This document shows, piece after piece, positions 26,470-34,923 of a DNA stretch of 64,000 nt. The notes under the pieces are model-generated. The model was not told the DNA's origin and searched no databases. It saw only the letters and a list, made by a program, of their open reading frames with translations. Every line of letters starts with the position of its first letter. The first letter of the stretch is position 1. The position numbers were made by a program, and so were the translations under genes. The stretch comes from Bradymonadales bacterium. GTDB lineage: Bacteria > Myxococcota_A > Bradymonadia > JAFGEP01. The stretch lies in assembly GCA_016931535.1 (NCBI GenBank), contig JAFGEP010000019.1, forward strand, positions 49,904 through 113,903. Reading direction: 5' to 3'.

Positions 26470-28203
26470 TTACATCCCTTCCGCCGGGTACACCGCTGCC
26501 TCGACGCGACGGTTCTTGGCGTGGTTGAAGGGATCGTTCCGGTCCGCCGGCTCGCTCCAGCCGGCTCCTCGGACGGCGAACTGGTTGGGGTCGAGCTGGT
26601 ACTGCTGTACCAGGGCATCCCGAACGGCGTTGGCCCGGCGTTCGGAGAGCTCGACGACCAGGTTCTCGGGAACCTGGCCACGCATGGAGCTGTCGGTGTG
26701 GCCGCTGATGACGATCTGTGCCAGACCGAACTCCCCTGCCAGCCTGGCGATCTCCTCCAGCACATGTTCCACGTTGGGGTCATAGAGCTCCTCGACCGAC
26801 CGGCCTTCCACTTGCCGTACCACGCGATGATGGAGGTCCCAGCTGTTGGGGTAGAAGTTGATGCTGACGGTTTGCGTCAGGATGGGGGACTCGGCCGCGG
26901 TGATCTCGTTGACCGTCCTGGGGGTGAACTGCACCTGGTAGCGATCGACCTGGTTGGCATATCGAGGATCCTGTCCCAGCTGTTGGATGATGGAGAAGTC
27001 CATGACCTGGTCGAAGGGGATCTGGGTATGGGTGACGGATCCGATCCGGCGGTAGAGGCTGTAGGCCTGATCCCAGACTCTCTGGAAGCCGGTGGGGTTG
27101 TTGCGGTTGACCAGGAACTGGTAGTTCTCGGCCCAGTTGGTCCAGTGGGCGTCTCCCATCATGCCGAGGGCCTCGTCGACGGGCAGGTTGTACCCGGCGG
27201 CCATCAGCTCGGCGCAACGGCGGCGCTGGGCTTCGTCTTCGTAGAGGAGCTCCATGCTGTCGAAGATGCCCCGGACCAGCCCTTCCAGGATCGATTGGTG
27301 ATCGCGGGCGAAGTCGGCCCGAGCGAACCAGACATCGGCGATGAGCCGATTGGCCGTTTGAGTGGTGACCAGCATGCGGTTGCCCGGCGCCTCGGCCAGG
27401 TTGTAGATGTCGGGCGCCCAGGAAACGGCAGCGGCGATGTCCGACTGGGCATTGAAGGCAGCAGCGGCCTGGAAGGCGTCCTGGGTGAACACCATCTGGA
27501 CCTCGTGGGGTTGCAGTCCGCCATACACCAGCATGTTCAAAAGGAAGTACTGGGAGGGGGAGTTCTGGGCCAACACCACCTGCCGGCCGCGCAGATCGCT
27601 GACGGTGCGGATGCTCTCCCGCACGATGATCCCGTCGCCACCGTTCGACCAGTCGATCTGCTGGTAGATGCGGGGCATCACCCGGCTGTCTCGGGGGGTT
27701 CCGCTGCTGTCCACGAACCCCTCCAGGAATAGCGGCACCATGTCGAGGGTGGCCCAGCCGACATGGACCTCTCCGGCGGCGTAGGCGTCGCGCATGGCGA
27801 CGGGATCATCGATGAGGACCAGCTCGACCCGAAACTCCTCCCCTGCGGGTGTTCGCCAGACGTGGCCTGCCTGGAAGCCCTCGTTGGCCAGTATGATGGG
27901 AGCCCAGCCCGCCCACACGTTCAGGGCGAACCGGATGGTGTTGTTCTCCAGTGGCCGGTAAGCTGAGGTCCCGCGTACCTCTGGGAGGCGCTCGGTCGGT
28001 ACGAACTGCCACTCCTGGACCGTGGTGAGGGCGGCGTTGTAGGCCTCGTCTTCCAGGATGGGCGGTGCGGTGATATCCTCGGGGGGCTGTCCCTCTCCCC
28101 CTTTGGGCGCGAACAGGTCGCTTCGGTACAGGGCGAAGACCACCAGGCCGATGATGACGACGGCCACTACCAGGTAGAAAGTCGATTTCGGTTTTTCTGC
28201 CAT
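26470..28203 (-). CDS. ABC substrate-binding protein fused to OmpA-like peptidoglycan-binding domain
   Basis: 577 residues in three parts. An N-terminal TM helix (about 8-26) without a lipobox or clear cleavage site keeps the protein in the inner membrane. Residues 85-400 form an NMT1/TauA-type periplasmic binding domain (RFALNVWAGWAPIILANEGF, DLRGRQVVLAQNSPSQYFL). Residues 445-573 form an OmpA C-terminal domain with VISGHTDSS (498-506), LSERRANAVRDAL and NHAKNRRVEAAV. OmpA domains grip diaminopimelate in peptidoglycan, so the importer would be tethered to the cell wall. ATG at 28203 follows AGGAGGAGAACTC. First gene of the operon with permease, ATPase and coiled-coil protein. Confidence 0.9.
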   Translation of the reverse strand: MAEKPKSTFYLVVAVVIIGLVVFALYRSDLFAPKGGEGQPPEDITAPPILEDEAYNAALTTVQEWQFVPTERLPEVRGTSAYRPLENNTIRFALNVWAGWAPIILANEGFQAGHVWRTPAGEEFRVELVLIDDPVAMRDAYAAGEVHVGWATLDMVPLFLEGFVDSSGTPRDSRVMPRIYQQIDWSNGGDGIIVRESIRTVSDLRGRQVVLAQNSPSQYFLLNMLVYGGLQPHEVQMVFTQDAFQAAAAFNAQSDIAAAVSWAPDIYNLAEAPGNRMLVTTQTANRLIADVWFARADFARDHQSILEGLVRGIFDSMELLYEDEAQRRRCAELMAAGYNLPVDEALGMMGDAHWTNWAENYQFLVNRNNPTGFQRVWDQAYSLYRRIGSVTHTQIPFDQVMDFSIIQQLGQDPRYANQVDRYQVQFTPRTVNEITAAESPILTQTVSINFYPNSWDLHHRVVRQVEGRSVEELYDPNVEHVLEEIARLAGEFGLAQIVISGHTDSSMRGQVPENLVVELSERRANAVRDALVQQYQLDPNQFAVRGAGWSEPADRNDPFNHAKNRRVEAAVYPAEGM

Positions 28204-28288
28204 GAGTTCTCCTCCTGATCCCCCGTTATGGTGTAAGGGGGCCCCCCAATTGGTCGTTCCTGTGAACCTGCTTTCGGTTGTCAGCGAT

Positions 28289-28352
28289 CACCTGGCAGCG
28301 ATCCAGGTTGTCGATCCCGTTCGGGTCACGATCCGCCGATACGGGGATCGTG
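28289..28352. promoter_or_regulatory. Two inverted repeats upstream of the ABC operon
   Basis: A perfect 8-bp-arm dyad, CACGATCC at 28327-28334 and GGATCGTG at 28345-28352, with a 10-base centre. A second shorter dyad, ACCTGG at 28290-28295 and CCAGGT at 28303-28308, lies next to it. They sit in the 247-base gap between the VOC gene end and the ABC operon start, about 90-150 bases before the operon's ATG. They may be operators for the operon or the VOC gene's terminator stem; no T-tract follows. Confidence 0.4.
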
Positions 28353-28450
28353 TGCCAGTCTTGGAAGGTGTTTGGTTGTGTTCTGGTGACTGCTACCAAG
28401 TGGCTACCTATCGCTCGTCGTTGTCTGCTATCCGCCACCGTTGGCGGCAA

Positions 28451-29356
28451 TCAATCCAACTCCAGGTCCCGATCGAAGGTGTAGCCTTCTTCTGCATCCG
28501 GCGGCTGTTCTGACATCGGAGTGCTGTCGAGCTCCAGGCCCAGGGGGTTGTCCGGTTGAGCCGCCTTTTGTTGGGTGGCAGCCGGCTCGTAGGCGGGAAT
28601 CTCGAGGAACCGCTGGTCGATGACGGTGAAGCTGTTCCCCTCGGGATCGGCGAAGTCTGCGCTGTAGATCTCCGGTTTTCCTTGTTCGGCCGGTTGTTGT
28701 CCAATCACCATGCCGCCCCCCTGCATGACGGCCGACAGCACTTTAGGCAGGTCGTCCGAGTAGAACGAGATGCCGGTTTTCCGGCCGATCGGCGTATTGG
28801 GGTTGGCCTTGGAGGACTGGTAGACCATCAAGGAGGTGCCGGAGGGGTCGCCGATCACCACCAGCCCCGGGTAGGGATCGGCCCGCAAGGGAAGCCCCAG
28901 GGCACCGAGGTAGAAATCGCGGGCTCTTGCGATGTCGGTCACGAACAGGCTGAGCGACCCGACCCCTTTTTCGATCAGCGGCTCATCGGGGGGTTCCTCG
29001 GTCCCCATCACGACCAACTGGTTGCCGGTGGAATCGAACAGTGTCATCAGCCAGGATTCCTGCACCCTGTGGGGCTCCGACTGCTTGACGCCGATCATCC
29101 GCATGGCTGCGGCGATGGGCTTCATGTCCTTGGGCGGCGACACGTTGAACTGGATCCCGGTGAACACCCCTTTGGGTTGCTCTTCGGCCAGGGCATCGGC
29201 CGATTGACTCACGACATAGACAGGCCGCCGGAACCAGCGGGTCGTACTGTTGTCCAGCTCGGTCTGGTGGGGTAGTCGCAGGATGTGGCCGTAGAAATAG
29301 AGGGACATCTGGTACTTCACGTGCCGCTGCGGGACGGTGACACTGTACAGGCGCAT
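28451..29356 (-). CDS. VOC (glyoxalase/bleomycin-resistance fold) protein
   Basis: A 301-residue protein with at least one clear VOC module near residues 145-255 (SLSLFVTDIARARDFYLGAL, ADFADPEGNSFTVID) and a degenerate half upstream (TGIQFNVSP, LMTLFDSTGNQLVVMG). VOC proteins bind metals and act as dioxygenases, isomerases or resistance proteins. The metal ligands are not all identifiable, so this may be a binding protein. The last 50 residues are acidic and disordered. ATG at 29356 follows GACGAGGCAAACC. It precedes the ABC operon on the same strand, 247 bases away. Confidence 0.75.
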   Translation of the reverse strand: MRLYSVTVPQRHVKYQMSLYFYGHILRLPHQTELDNSTTRWFRRPVYVVSQSADALAEEQPKGVFTGIQFNVSPPKDMKPIAAAMRMIGVKQSEPHRVQESWLMTLFDSTGNQLVVMGTEEPPDEPLIEKGVGSLSLFVTDIARARDFYLGALGLPLRADPYPGLVVIGDPSGTSLMVYQSSKANPNTPIGRKTGISFYSDDLPKVLSAVMQGGGMVIGQQPAEQGKPEIYSADFADPEGNSFTVIDQRFLEIPAYEPAATQQKAAQPDNPLGLELDSTPMSEQPPDAEEGYTFDRDLELD

Positions 29357-29737
29357 GGTTTGCCTCGTCTCTGTGGGAAGGATCCACTCGGCGGCCGCTG
29401 GCCGCCACCGGGCCCCAAAGGCTTGGGTGGCTGCAAGATTCTCCTTTTGAATACCAACGCTTCGCTGCAGGGTCCATAGTGTTGGGTCTGACGGCCTCGC
29501 TGTCAAGCGGCCAGTGCTATTGATCCGCACTTGTGAGGGGCCATCTCATCTCCGCGAGCTCGAGGTGCACGTCTTGCCTCCGGCTCTGGGCGGAAGATGG
29601 ATTTGGCAGGGAGTGACCCACAGGTTTCTATGGCAAGAGGGACGGCTTTGGGGTACACACGGTCCAATCGGTCAATCGAGGACCCGGGCAACAGAGGCCC
29701 CGTAAGCCTCTGATGTCCCGTGCAAAGGAGAGGGCGA
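29357..29737. other. Divergent intergenic region between VOC and flavoprotein genes
   Basis: 381 bases between divergent genes. Apart from the hairpin at 29692-29712 before the flavoprotein gene, I see no supported gene and no convincing promoter pair. Confidence 0.4.
29692..29712 (+). promoter_or_regulatory. Perfect 7-bp hairpin in the flavoprotein leader
   Basis: CAGAGGC at 29692-29698 and GCCTCTG at 29706-29712 form a perfect stem with a seven-base loop. It ends 25 bases before the ATG and just before the AAAGGAGAGG ribosome site, so it could influence translation. No T-tract follows. Confidence 0.4.
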
Positions 29738-31066
29738 ATGAACCACGACCAGAAGATCTGTGCACTCGTCGAACAGATCAAAGCACGAAAGCCGGAACAA
29801 GGGCCGATCGAGTTCGCCAAAAAATCGGTGTCGCACATGGTCCCCAATCCGGCGGCGGAAAAAGAACGGATCAAGCCGCTGGATCTCAAGTCGCTGGATG
29901 AGATCCTCTCCATCGACCGCGAACGGCGCATCGCCGTGGCCGAGCCGGGAGTGACCTTCCATCGGCTGGTGGAGGCGACCGTTCCCTTGGGGCTGATCCC
30001 GACCACCGTCCCCGAGCTCAAGGAGATCACCCTGGGCGGGGCGGTCTCGGGCTGCTCCATCGAGTCGATGTCCTACAAGCTGGGGAGCTTTCACGACAGC
30101 TGCCTGGAGTACGAGGTGGTGACCGGCACCGGAGAGGTGCTCACCTGCTCACCAGAGAAGGATCCCGACCTCTTCGGGGCGATGTTCAGCTCCTACGGGA
30201 CGTTGGGCATCATCACCAAGCTCACCTTCCGCCTGCTGGAGTGCAAGCCGTTCGTCCGATTGAACTACGAGCGGTTCACCAGCTTCAAGTACTACTGGTC
30301 CTTCCTGAAGGAGCGGATCCAGGCCGGTGACGTGGATTTCATCGACGGCATCATCCATGCGCCAGACCAGCTGGTCGCCTGCCTGGGGACCATGGTTGAC
30401 GAGGCGCCGCGGATCAGCAACTACGAGTGGTTGAACATCTACTACAAGAGCACGGCGACCAAGCCGGTCGATTACCTGCCGATCAGCCAGTATTTCTTCC
30501 GCTACGACACCGAGTGCCACTGGTTGAGCCGGACGGTGCCGGTGCTGGAGAACAAGGCGGTGCGGCTGCTGTTCGGCAAGATCTTCCTGGGCTCGACCAA
30601 CATGCTCAAGTGGTCCAAGCGACTGAGCCCCATCTTCCGGCTGCAACGCCGGCCGGACGTGGTGGTGGACGTCTTCATCCCGGAGAGCCACTTTGAGCGG
30701 TTCTTCGACTGGTACGCCCAGGAGATCGATCACTGGCCGCTCTGGATCGTGCCCTTCATGGCCCAGCGCGAGTATCGGGCCTTCTCCGACGCCTTTCACG
30801 CGCGGGGCCACCGGTTGTTCATCGACTGCGCCATCTACGGCAAGCCCAACAACCACCCGGAGATCGACTACTCCCAGCTCCTGGAGCAGAAGACCTACGA
30901 GCTGGAGGGCATGAAGACGCTGATCTCGCGCAACCATCACGACCTTCAGACCTTCTGGTCGGTGTACAGCCAGCCCCGCTGGGAGGCGATCAAGGCGCGG
31001 ACCGATCCGAATAACCTGTTCGGTGACCTGTACCAGCGGATGCACCCCGCCGAGCGGAAGCGCTGA
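29738..31066 (+). CDS. FAD-linked oxidoreductase similar to delta(24)-sterol reductase (DHCR24)
   Basis: A 442-residue protein of the VAO/PCMH flavoprotein fold. The FAD region ITLGGAVSGCSIESMSYK (97-114) followed by GSFHDSCLEYEVVTGTGEV and DLFGAMFSSYGTLGI closely follows the DHCR24 pattern in which the TVGG-IESSSHK-G-F block precedes an AYELVLADG strand. DHCR24 reduces the side-chain double bond of sterols. The N-terminal TM helix of the animal enzyme is absent. The natural substrate here could be a sterol, hopanoid, carotenoid or other lipid; no sterol gene neighbours it. ATG at 29738 follows AAAGGAGAGGGCGA. Confidence 0.85.
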   Translation: MNHDQKICALVEQIKARKPEQGPIEFAKKSVSHMVPNPAAEKERIKPLDLKSLDEILSIDRERRIAVAEPGVTFHRLVEATVPLGLIPTTVPELKEITLGGAVSGCSIESMSYKLGSFHDSCLEYEVVTGTGEVLTCSPEKDPDLFGAMFSSYGTLGIITKLTFRLLECKPFVRLNYERFTSFKYYWSFLKERIQAGDVDFIDGIIHAPDQLVACLGTMVDEAPRISNYEWLNIYYKSTATKPVDYLPISQYFFRYDTECHWLSRTVPVLENKAVRLLFGKIFLGSTNMLKWSKRLSPIFRLQRRPDVVVDVFIPESHFERFFDWYAQEIDHWPLWIVPFMAQREYRAFSDAFHARGHRLFIDCAIYGKPNNHPEIDYSQLLEQKTYELEGMKTLISRNHHDLQTFWSVYSQPRWEAIKARTDPNNLFGDLYQRMHPAERKR

Positions 31067-31189
31067 CCCCGGGCTCTGTCCTGCGATGGGCCCTCACTGC
31101 GTGGGGGAAAGGCCAGTGTTGCCCATTCAAGTGGTCCAACACCCGGGGATAGTGGGTTTCCCGCCCTTACCTGGTCAGCCATGCTATCT

Positions 31190-31264
31190 GCGCCACAAGT
31201 CGGCCGGTTGTGGAGAACCGCCGGAGTTCTGACGCGTTTTGCGCCACAAGTCGGCCGGTTGTGG
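31190..31264. repeat. Pair of 24-bp palindromic direct repeats
   Basis: Identical 24-base copies at 31190-31213 and 31241-31264, 51 bases apart. Each contains CCACAA and TTGTGG arms around a GC-rich centre, so each can form a hairpin. They lie between the convergent flavoprotein and pntB genes, where they may act as bidirectional terminators or be a REP-like element. Confidence 0.8.
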
Positions 31265-31275
31265 CCCAAGGGTCC

Positions 31276-32718
31276 CTATGCCGCTTTCAGGGAATCGGTG
31301 AGCCTGGTCAACGTTTCCTTGGCGTCGCCCAGCAAGAGCACGGTGTTGGGGCTATGGTACAGGGGGTTGGGCACGCCGGAGTAGCCGGGACGTTCATCCA
31401 GGTTGCAGACGATCACGTGTTTGGCCTCGTGAGCCTTCAGGATGGGCATCCCCGAGATGGGAGTGCCCTCCACCGAGATGGCCGCCGGGTTGACCACGTC
31501 ACAGGCGCCGACCACCAGAACCAGGTCGATCTCCCGGAACTCCGGGTTGACATCGTCCATCTCCCGAAGCAGGTCGTAGTCCACATCGGCTTCGGCCAAC
31601 AGCACGTTCATGTGACCGGGCATCCGGCCTGCCACGGGGTGGATGGCGTAGCTCACCTGCTTTCCCTGGTCCATCATGTGGTTTGCCAGGGTCACGACCT
31701 GTCCCTGCGCCTGGGCTACCGCCATGCCGTACCCCGGCACCACGATGATCCGCTCGGCATGCTGGCAGTACTCGAGGGCCAGCTCGAATGGGTCGGCTGG
31801 AGCTTCTGGGGGAGTCGTGGGTGGTGTCTCGCCGTCGTCGGCTTGCGCCTCCTGCGGCTGGTCTCTGGGTGGCTCTTTGAGCATCCAGTTGGCTTTGGTG
31901 CCGGCCGCAAAACCGAGGAAGACCCGGAAGATGTTCCGGTTCATGGCCTTGCACATCACATGGGTCAGGATGCTACCGGAGGCGGCCACGGTGGCGCCAC
32001 AGGCCACCAGCAGATGGCTGCCCAAGATCACTCCGCAGAAAGCGGCGGCAAAGCCGGCCGTGGCGTTGAGGAACGAGATGAGGACCGGCATGTCGGCCCC
32101 ACCGATCCGGATCGACACCACCACGCCCAGACCAACGGAAATCAACACGGTGGCAGCCAGGCAGATCAGCAACCCGACCCCCGTCAGCAGGCTGGTGATC
32201 ACGGCGATGGCCACCACCAGGGCGATGGTGACCACCGTGAGGACACCGTGGCGAGGCAACAGCCGAGGTTGAGGTTTCATCCATCCGATCAGCTTGCCGC
32301 TGGCGATGATGCTGCCGCTGAAGGTCGCTGCGCCGATGGCCAGCCCCGCCAGTCCGGAGACCTCACCCAGCGCCGAGAGGCCGTGTTGACTACCGCGCCA
32401 CAGCTCGACAGAGGAGATCAGGAAGGCGGCGACCCCGCCCATGCCGTGCTGGAAAGCGACCATGGCCGGGATCTGGAGCATCGTCACCTTGACGGCTGCC
32501 AGGAGCCCCAGCCCACCCCCTAACGCCAGGGCGGCTGCCACCGCCACCAGGAAGGAGACCTCGTGGCGCAAGAGCACGATCAAGATGGCAAGCGCCAGGG
32601 CCGCGGCCGCGGCCCAGTTGCCCGAGCGAGCGGTGCGGGGTGATCGGAACAGGCCGATTCCGACAAACAACAGCAGGACGATGCCTGCATCGAAGAGCCA
32701 ATGGTGCAGAAAGTCCAT
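31276..32718 (-). CDS. pntB: NAD(P) transhydrogenase subunit beta
   Basis: 480 residues. About nine N-terminal helices form the membrane channel domain (dII), followed by the NADP-binding domain (dIII) with PGYGMAVAQAQ, ANHMMDQGKQVSYAIHPVAG and GACDVVNPAA. The enzyme couples proton entry to hydride transfer from NADH to NADP+, and so supplies NADPH. A Pro/Glu-rich linker (about residues 285-310) joins the two domains and is longer than in E. coli. It lies downstream of pntAB with a nine-base gap. Confidence 0.95.
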   Translation of the reverse strand: MDFLHHWLFDAGIVLLLFVGIGLFRSPRTARSGNWAAAAALALAILIVLLRHEVSFLVAVAAALALGGGLGLLAAVKVTMLQIPAMVAFQHGMGGVAAFLISSVELWRGSQHGLSALGEVSGLAGLAIGAATFSGSIIASGKLIGWMKPQPRLLPRHGVLTVVTIALVVAIAVITSLLTGVGLLICLAATVLISVGLGVVVSIRIGGADMPVLISFLNATAGFAAAFCGVILGSHLLVACGATVAASGSILTHVMCKAMNRNIFRVFLGFAAGTKANWMLKEPPRDQPQEAQADDGETPPTTPPEAPADPFELALEYCQHAERIIVVPGYGMAVAQAQGQVVTLANHMMDQGKQVSYAIHPVAGRMPGHMNVLLAEADVDYDLLREMDDVNPEFREIDLVLVVGACDVVNPAAISVEGTPISGMPILKAHEAKHVIVCNLDERPGYSGVPNPLYHSPNTVLLLGDAKETLTRLTDSLKAA

Positions 32719-32727
32719 GGTTTTCCG

Positions 32728-33006
32728 CTACCTCTTCCGAAAGAACCGGAGCATCCGGTCGGTGATGGCGAATCCACCCAGCACGTTGAAGCTGGCGGTG
32801 ACCAGGGCGATGGCACCCAGCACGTACTCGCTGGCGCTGCCCGCTCCTGCGAAGATCAGCAGGCCGCCCAGCAGGGTCACCGCCGAGATGGCGTTGGTCA
32901 TGGACATCAACGGGGTGTGAAGGAGCTGGGGAACCTTGGAGATGAGCAGATAGCCCAGCGCCAACGAGCCCACAAAGACCCCCAGCATGACCAGGAGCTG
33001 TTCCAT
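32728..33006 (-). CDS. pntAB: NAD(P) transhydrogenase subunit alpha, membrane part
   Basis: A 92-residue protein of three helices, corresponding to the C-terminal membrane segment of PntA in organisms where alpha is split in two. The pattern FVGSLALGYLLISKVPQLLH followed by TPLMSMTNAISAVTLLGGL is characteristic. It completes the dII domain with PntB. It lies between pntAA (28 bases) and pntB (9 bases). Confidence 0.95.
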   Translation of the reverse strand: MEQLLVMLGVFVGSLALGYLLISKVPQLLHTPLMSMTNAISAVTLLGGLLIFAGAGSASEYVLGAIALVTASFNVLGGFAITDRMLRFFRKR

Positions 33007-33034
33007 GGCGTGTCTCTCCTTGCGATGGGATCGG

Positions 33035-34198
33035 TCAGCGGTTCATGCTCTTGAGCGTGCCGGCATGGACGATCTTGCCGTTTTGGGTGACCAGGGTGGA
33101 GCGGACGATCTCGTCATCCCAATCGATCTGATCCGGCCCCTGCTTGAACAGGTTTTCGAGGTAGTGGAGCATGTTGTTGGCGTACAGCCAGGAAGCGTGG
33201 ACCGGCATGCTTCCGGGGATGTTCTGGACGCCCATGATGGTGACCCCCTCGCGGTGGATCACATGGCCGGGATCGGTCAAGGCGCAGTTGCCGCCCTGGT
33301 CCACCGAGACGTCCACAATGACCGAGCCGGGACGCATCCGCCGCACCATCTCCTCGGTGATCAGCACCGGCGCGACCTCCCCGGGGATGAGCGCGCTGAG
33401 AATGACCCCGTCGGAGTCCTCGACCAGCGGAGCCAGGGTCTCTCGTTCCCGTTCCAGCCATTCGGGCGGGAGTGCTCTGGCATATCCGCCGGGACCCTTG
33501 GCGAGCTCCGGTGGGACCTCGAACCCGCCGACCTTGGCGCCCAGGCTCTTGGCTTCTTCCCGAGCCTCGGGGCGGATGTCCAGTGCGGTGACGATGCCGC
33601 CCAACCGCTTGGCCGTTGCCACCGCCTGGAGACCCACCACGCCGGTCCCCACGATCAGATAGCGGGCCGGCTTGATGGTGCCGATGGCCGTGGTGATCAT
33701 GGGCACGAACTTGGGCAGGGCGTTGGCGGCCATGAGGACCGACTTGTAGCCGGTGATGGTGCTCATGGAGGTCAGGGCATCCATCTTCTGAGCGCGGGAG
33801 GTGCGGGGGATGCTATCCATGGTGAAGGAGGTGATCTGGCGATCGGCCAGCGCCTTGACCAGGTCGTGGTGGGCGGGGTTGGCCGGGTGCAGGAAGGTGA
33901 CCAGCAGGCTGCCCGGTCTGAGCATCTCCACTTCATGCCGGCTGCACTCCCGGTTGAAGCAGGGCTGCTTCACCTTGATGATGATGTCCGCCCGGTCGAA
34001 CAGCTGACGCACATCCTCGATCATGGTCGCGCCGGCCTGCCGATAGAGCGGGTCGGTCGCAAAGATGCCATCGCCGGCGCCGGACTCCACCGCCACCTCG
34101 AACCCCATCGCCTTGAGGCGCTCCACCGTCTCGGGAGTGGCCGCCACCCGATTCTCATTCTCCAGGATCTCCTTCGGTATTCCGATCAACATGCTCAT
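33035..34198 (-). CDS. pntAA: NAD(P) transhydrogenase subunit alpha, NAD-binding part
   Basis: 387 residues, the usual length of the soluble NAD(H)-binding domain (dI) in split transhydrogenases. It begins MLIGIPKEILENENRVAATP, as in alanine dehydrogenase/PntA proteins, has the RYLIVGTGVVGLQAVATAKR Rossmann motif and the mobile loop region near GGYARALPPEW. It works with PntAB and PntB. A small helical-repeat gene precedes it by 57 bases on the same strand. Confidence 0.95.
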   Translation of the reverse strand: MSMLIGIPKEILENENRVAATPETVERLKAMGFEVAVESGAGDGIFATDPLYRQAGATMIEDVRQLFDRADIIIKVKQPCFNRECSRHEVEMLRPGSLLVTFLHPANPAHHDLVKALADRQITSFTMDSIPRTSRAQKMDALTSMSTITGYKSVLMAANALPKFVPMITTAIGTIKPARYLIVGTGVVGLQAVATAKRLGGIVTALDIRPEAREEAKSLGAKVGGFEVPPELAKGPGGYARALPPEWLERERETLAPLVEDSDGVILSALIPGEVAPVLITEEMVRRMRPGSVIVDVSVDQGGNCALTDPGHVIHREGVTIMGVQNIPGSMPVHASWLYANNMLHYLENLFKQGPDQIDWDDEIVRSTLVTQNGKIVHAGTLKSMNR

Positions 34199-34255
34199 TG
34201 CCCTCCTGAAATCCGCCGAAACGATGTGGCGGCGAGAAAGTAAGGTTCAACCTGT

Positions 34256-34675
34256 CTACCTTTGTACCTGGACGAGCGCAGCCTTCACGGCGTCGTGCAG
34301 CACCGGTGGCTCCGGGTGGGCCAGCATGTCGGCCATTGTCCGGGTCACCTTGTCGATGTCGAAGTGGGATCCCGCCTGCGGCATTCGGAGGGGAACCAGG
34401 TGTCCCAGCGCCTGGGCACACAGGACTCGCAGGGAGAGCTCGGCCTCGGGATCGACCAGTAGATTCAGCACCTCGGCAATCAACAGGTCCGAGGCCTGGG
34501 AGACCAGCATGGCGCACTGAAGGGCCTTCTCACGCAGCCGCCAGTTGTCTCGGTAGCGTACCAGACGGGCCAGACCGGGCTGATGCTCGTCAACCAACCG
34601 CTGTTCTGCAAGCCGGTCCAGCAGCTCCATGACCCGGCCCCATTCCTGCAGATCGCCGAATACATCCGTCACCAT
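34256..34675 (-). CDS. Small HEAT-like helical protein preceding pntAA
   Basis: 139 residues, all helical, with two or three HEAT-like pairs (LRVLCAQALGHLVP, PPVLHDAVKAALVQV). ATG at 34675 has GGAGGTTTGAACC directly upstream. It shares strand and close spacing with the pnt genes and is probably part of their operon. No enzyme motif is visible. It may be an assembly or regulatory protein, but no such partner of Pnt is known to me, so this is a positional guess. Confidence 0.7.
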   Translation of the reverse strand: MVTDVFGDLQEWGRVMELLDRLAEQRLVDEHQPGLARLVRYRDNWRLREKALQCAMLVSQASDLLIAEVLNLLVDPEAELSLRVLCAQALGHLVPLRMPQAGSHFDIDKVTRTMADMLAHPEPPVLHDAVKAALVQVQR

Positions 34676-34923
34676 GGTTCAAACCTCCGAATGGGGGGTG
34701 AAGGCGCTAGCGAGGCTACCGACGCTCTACCGGCTCGCTCTCGACCAGCGTGAGAGGAGCTAGGTACCCCCGCCTGCGACTGCCGACACTGTGCCCTTGC
34801 CTGGGGGATGCCGACAATCGGTGGATCCCTGGTTTTTGCGGGTCCGATCGGGGAAAAAGGGGGCTGCCGATGGAGGAGGGGCGGTCATCCAATGGCTTGT
34901 TCGAATGCGCCGTTGGCGGATCC

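Noticed and set aside
29692..29712. Riboswitch before the flavoprotein gene
   Set aside because: Only a single 7-bp hairpin is visible; no conserved riboswitch core such as an FMN element is seen.
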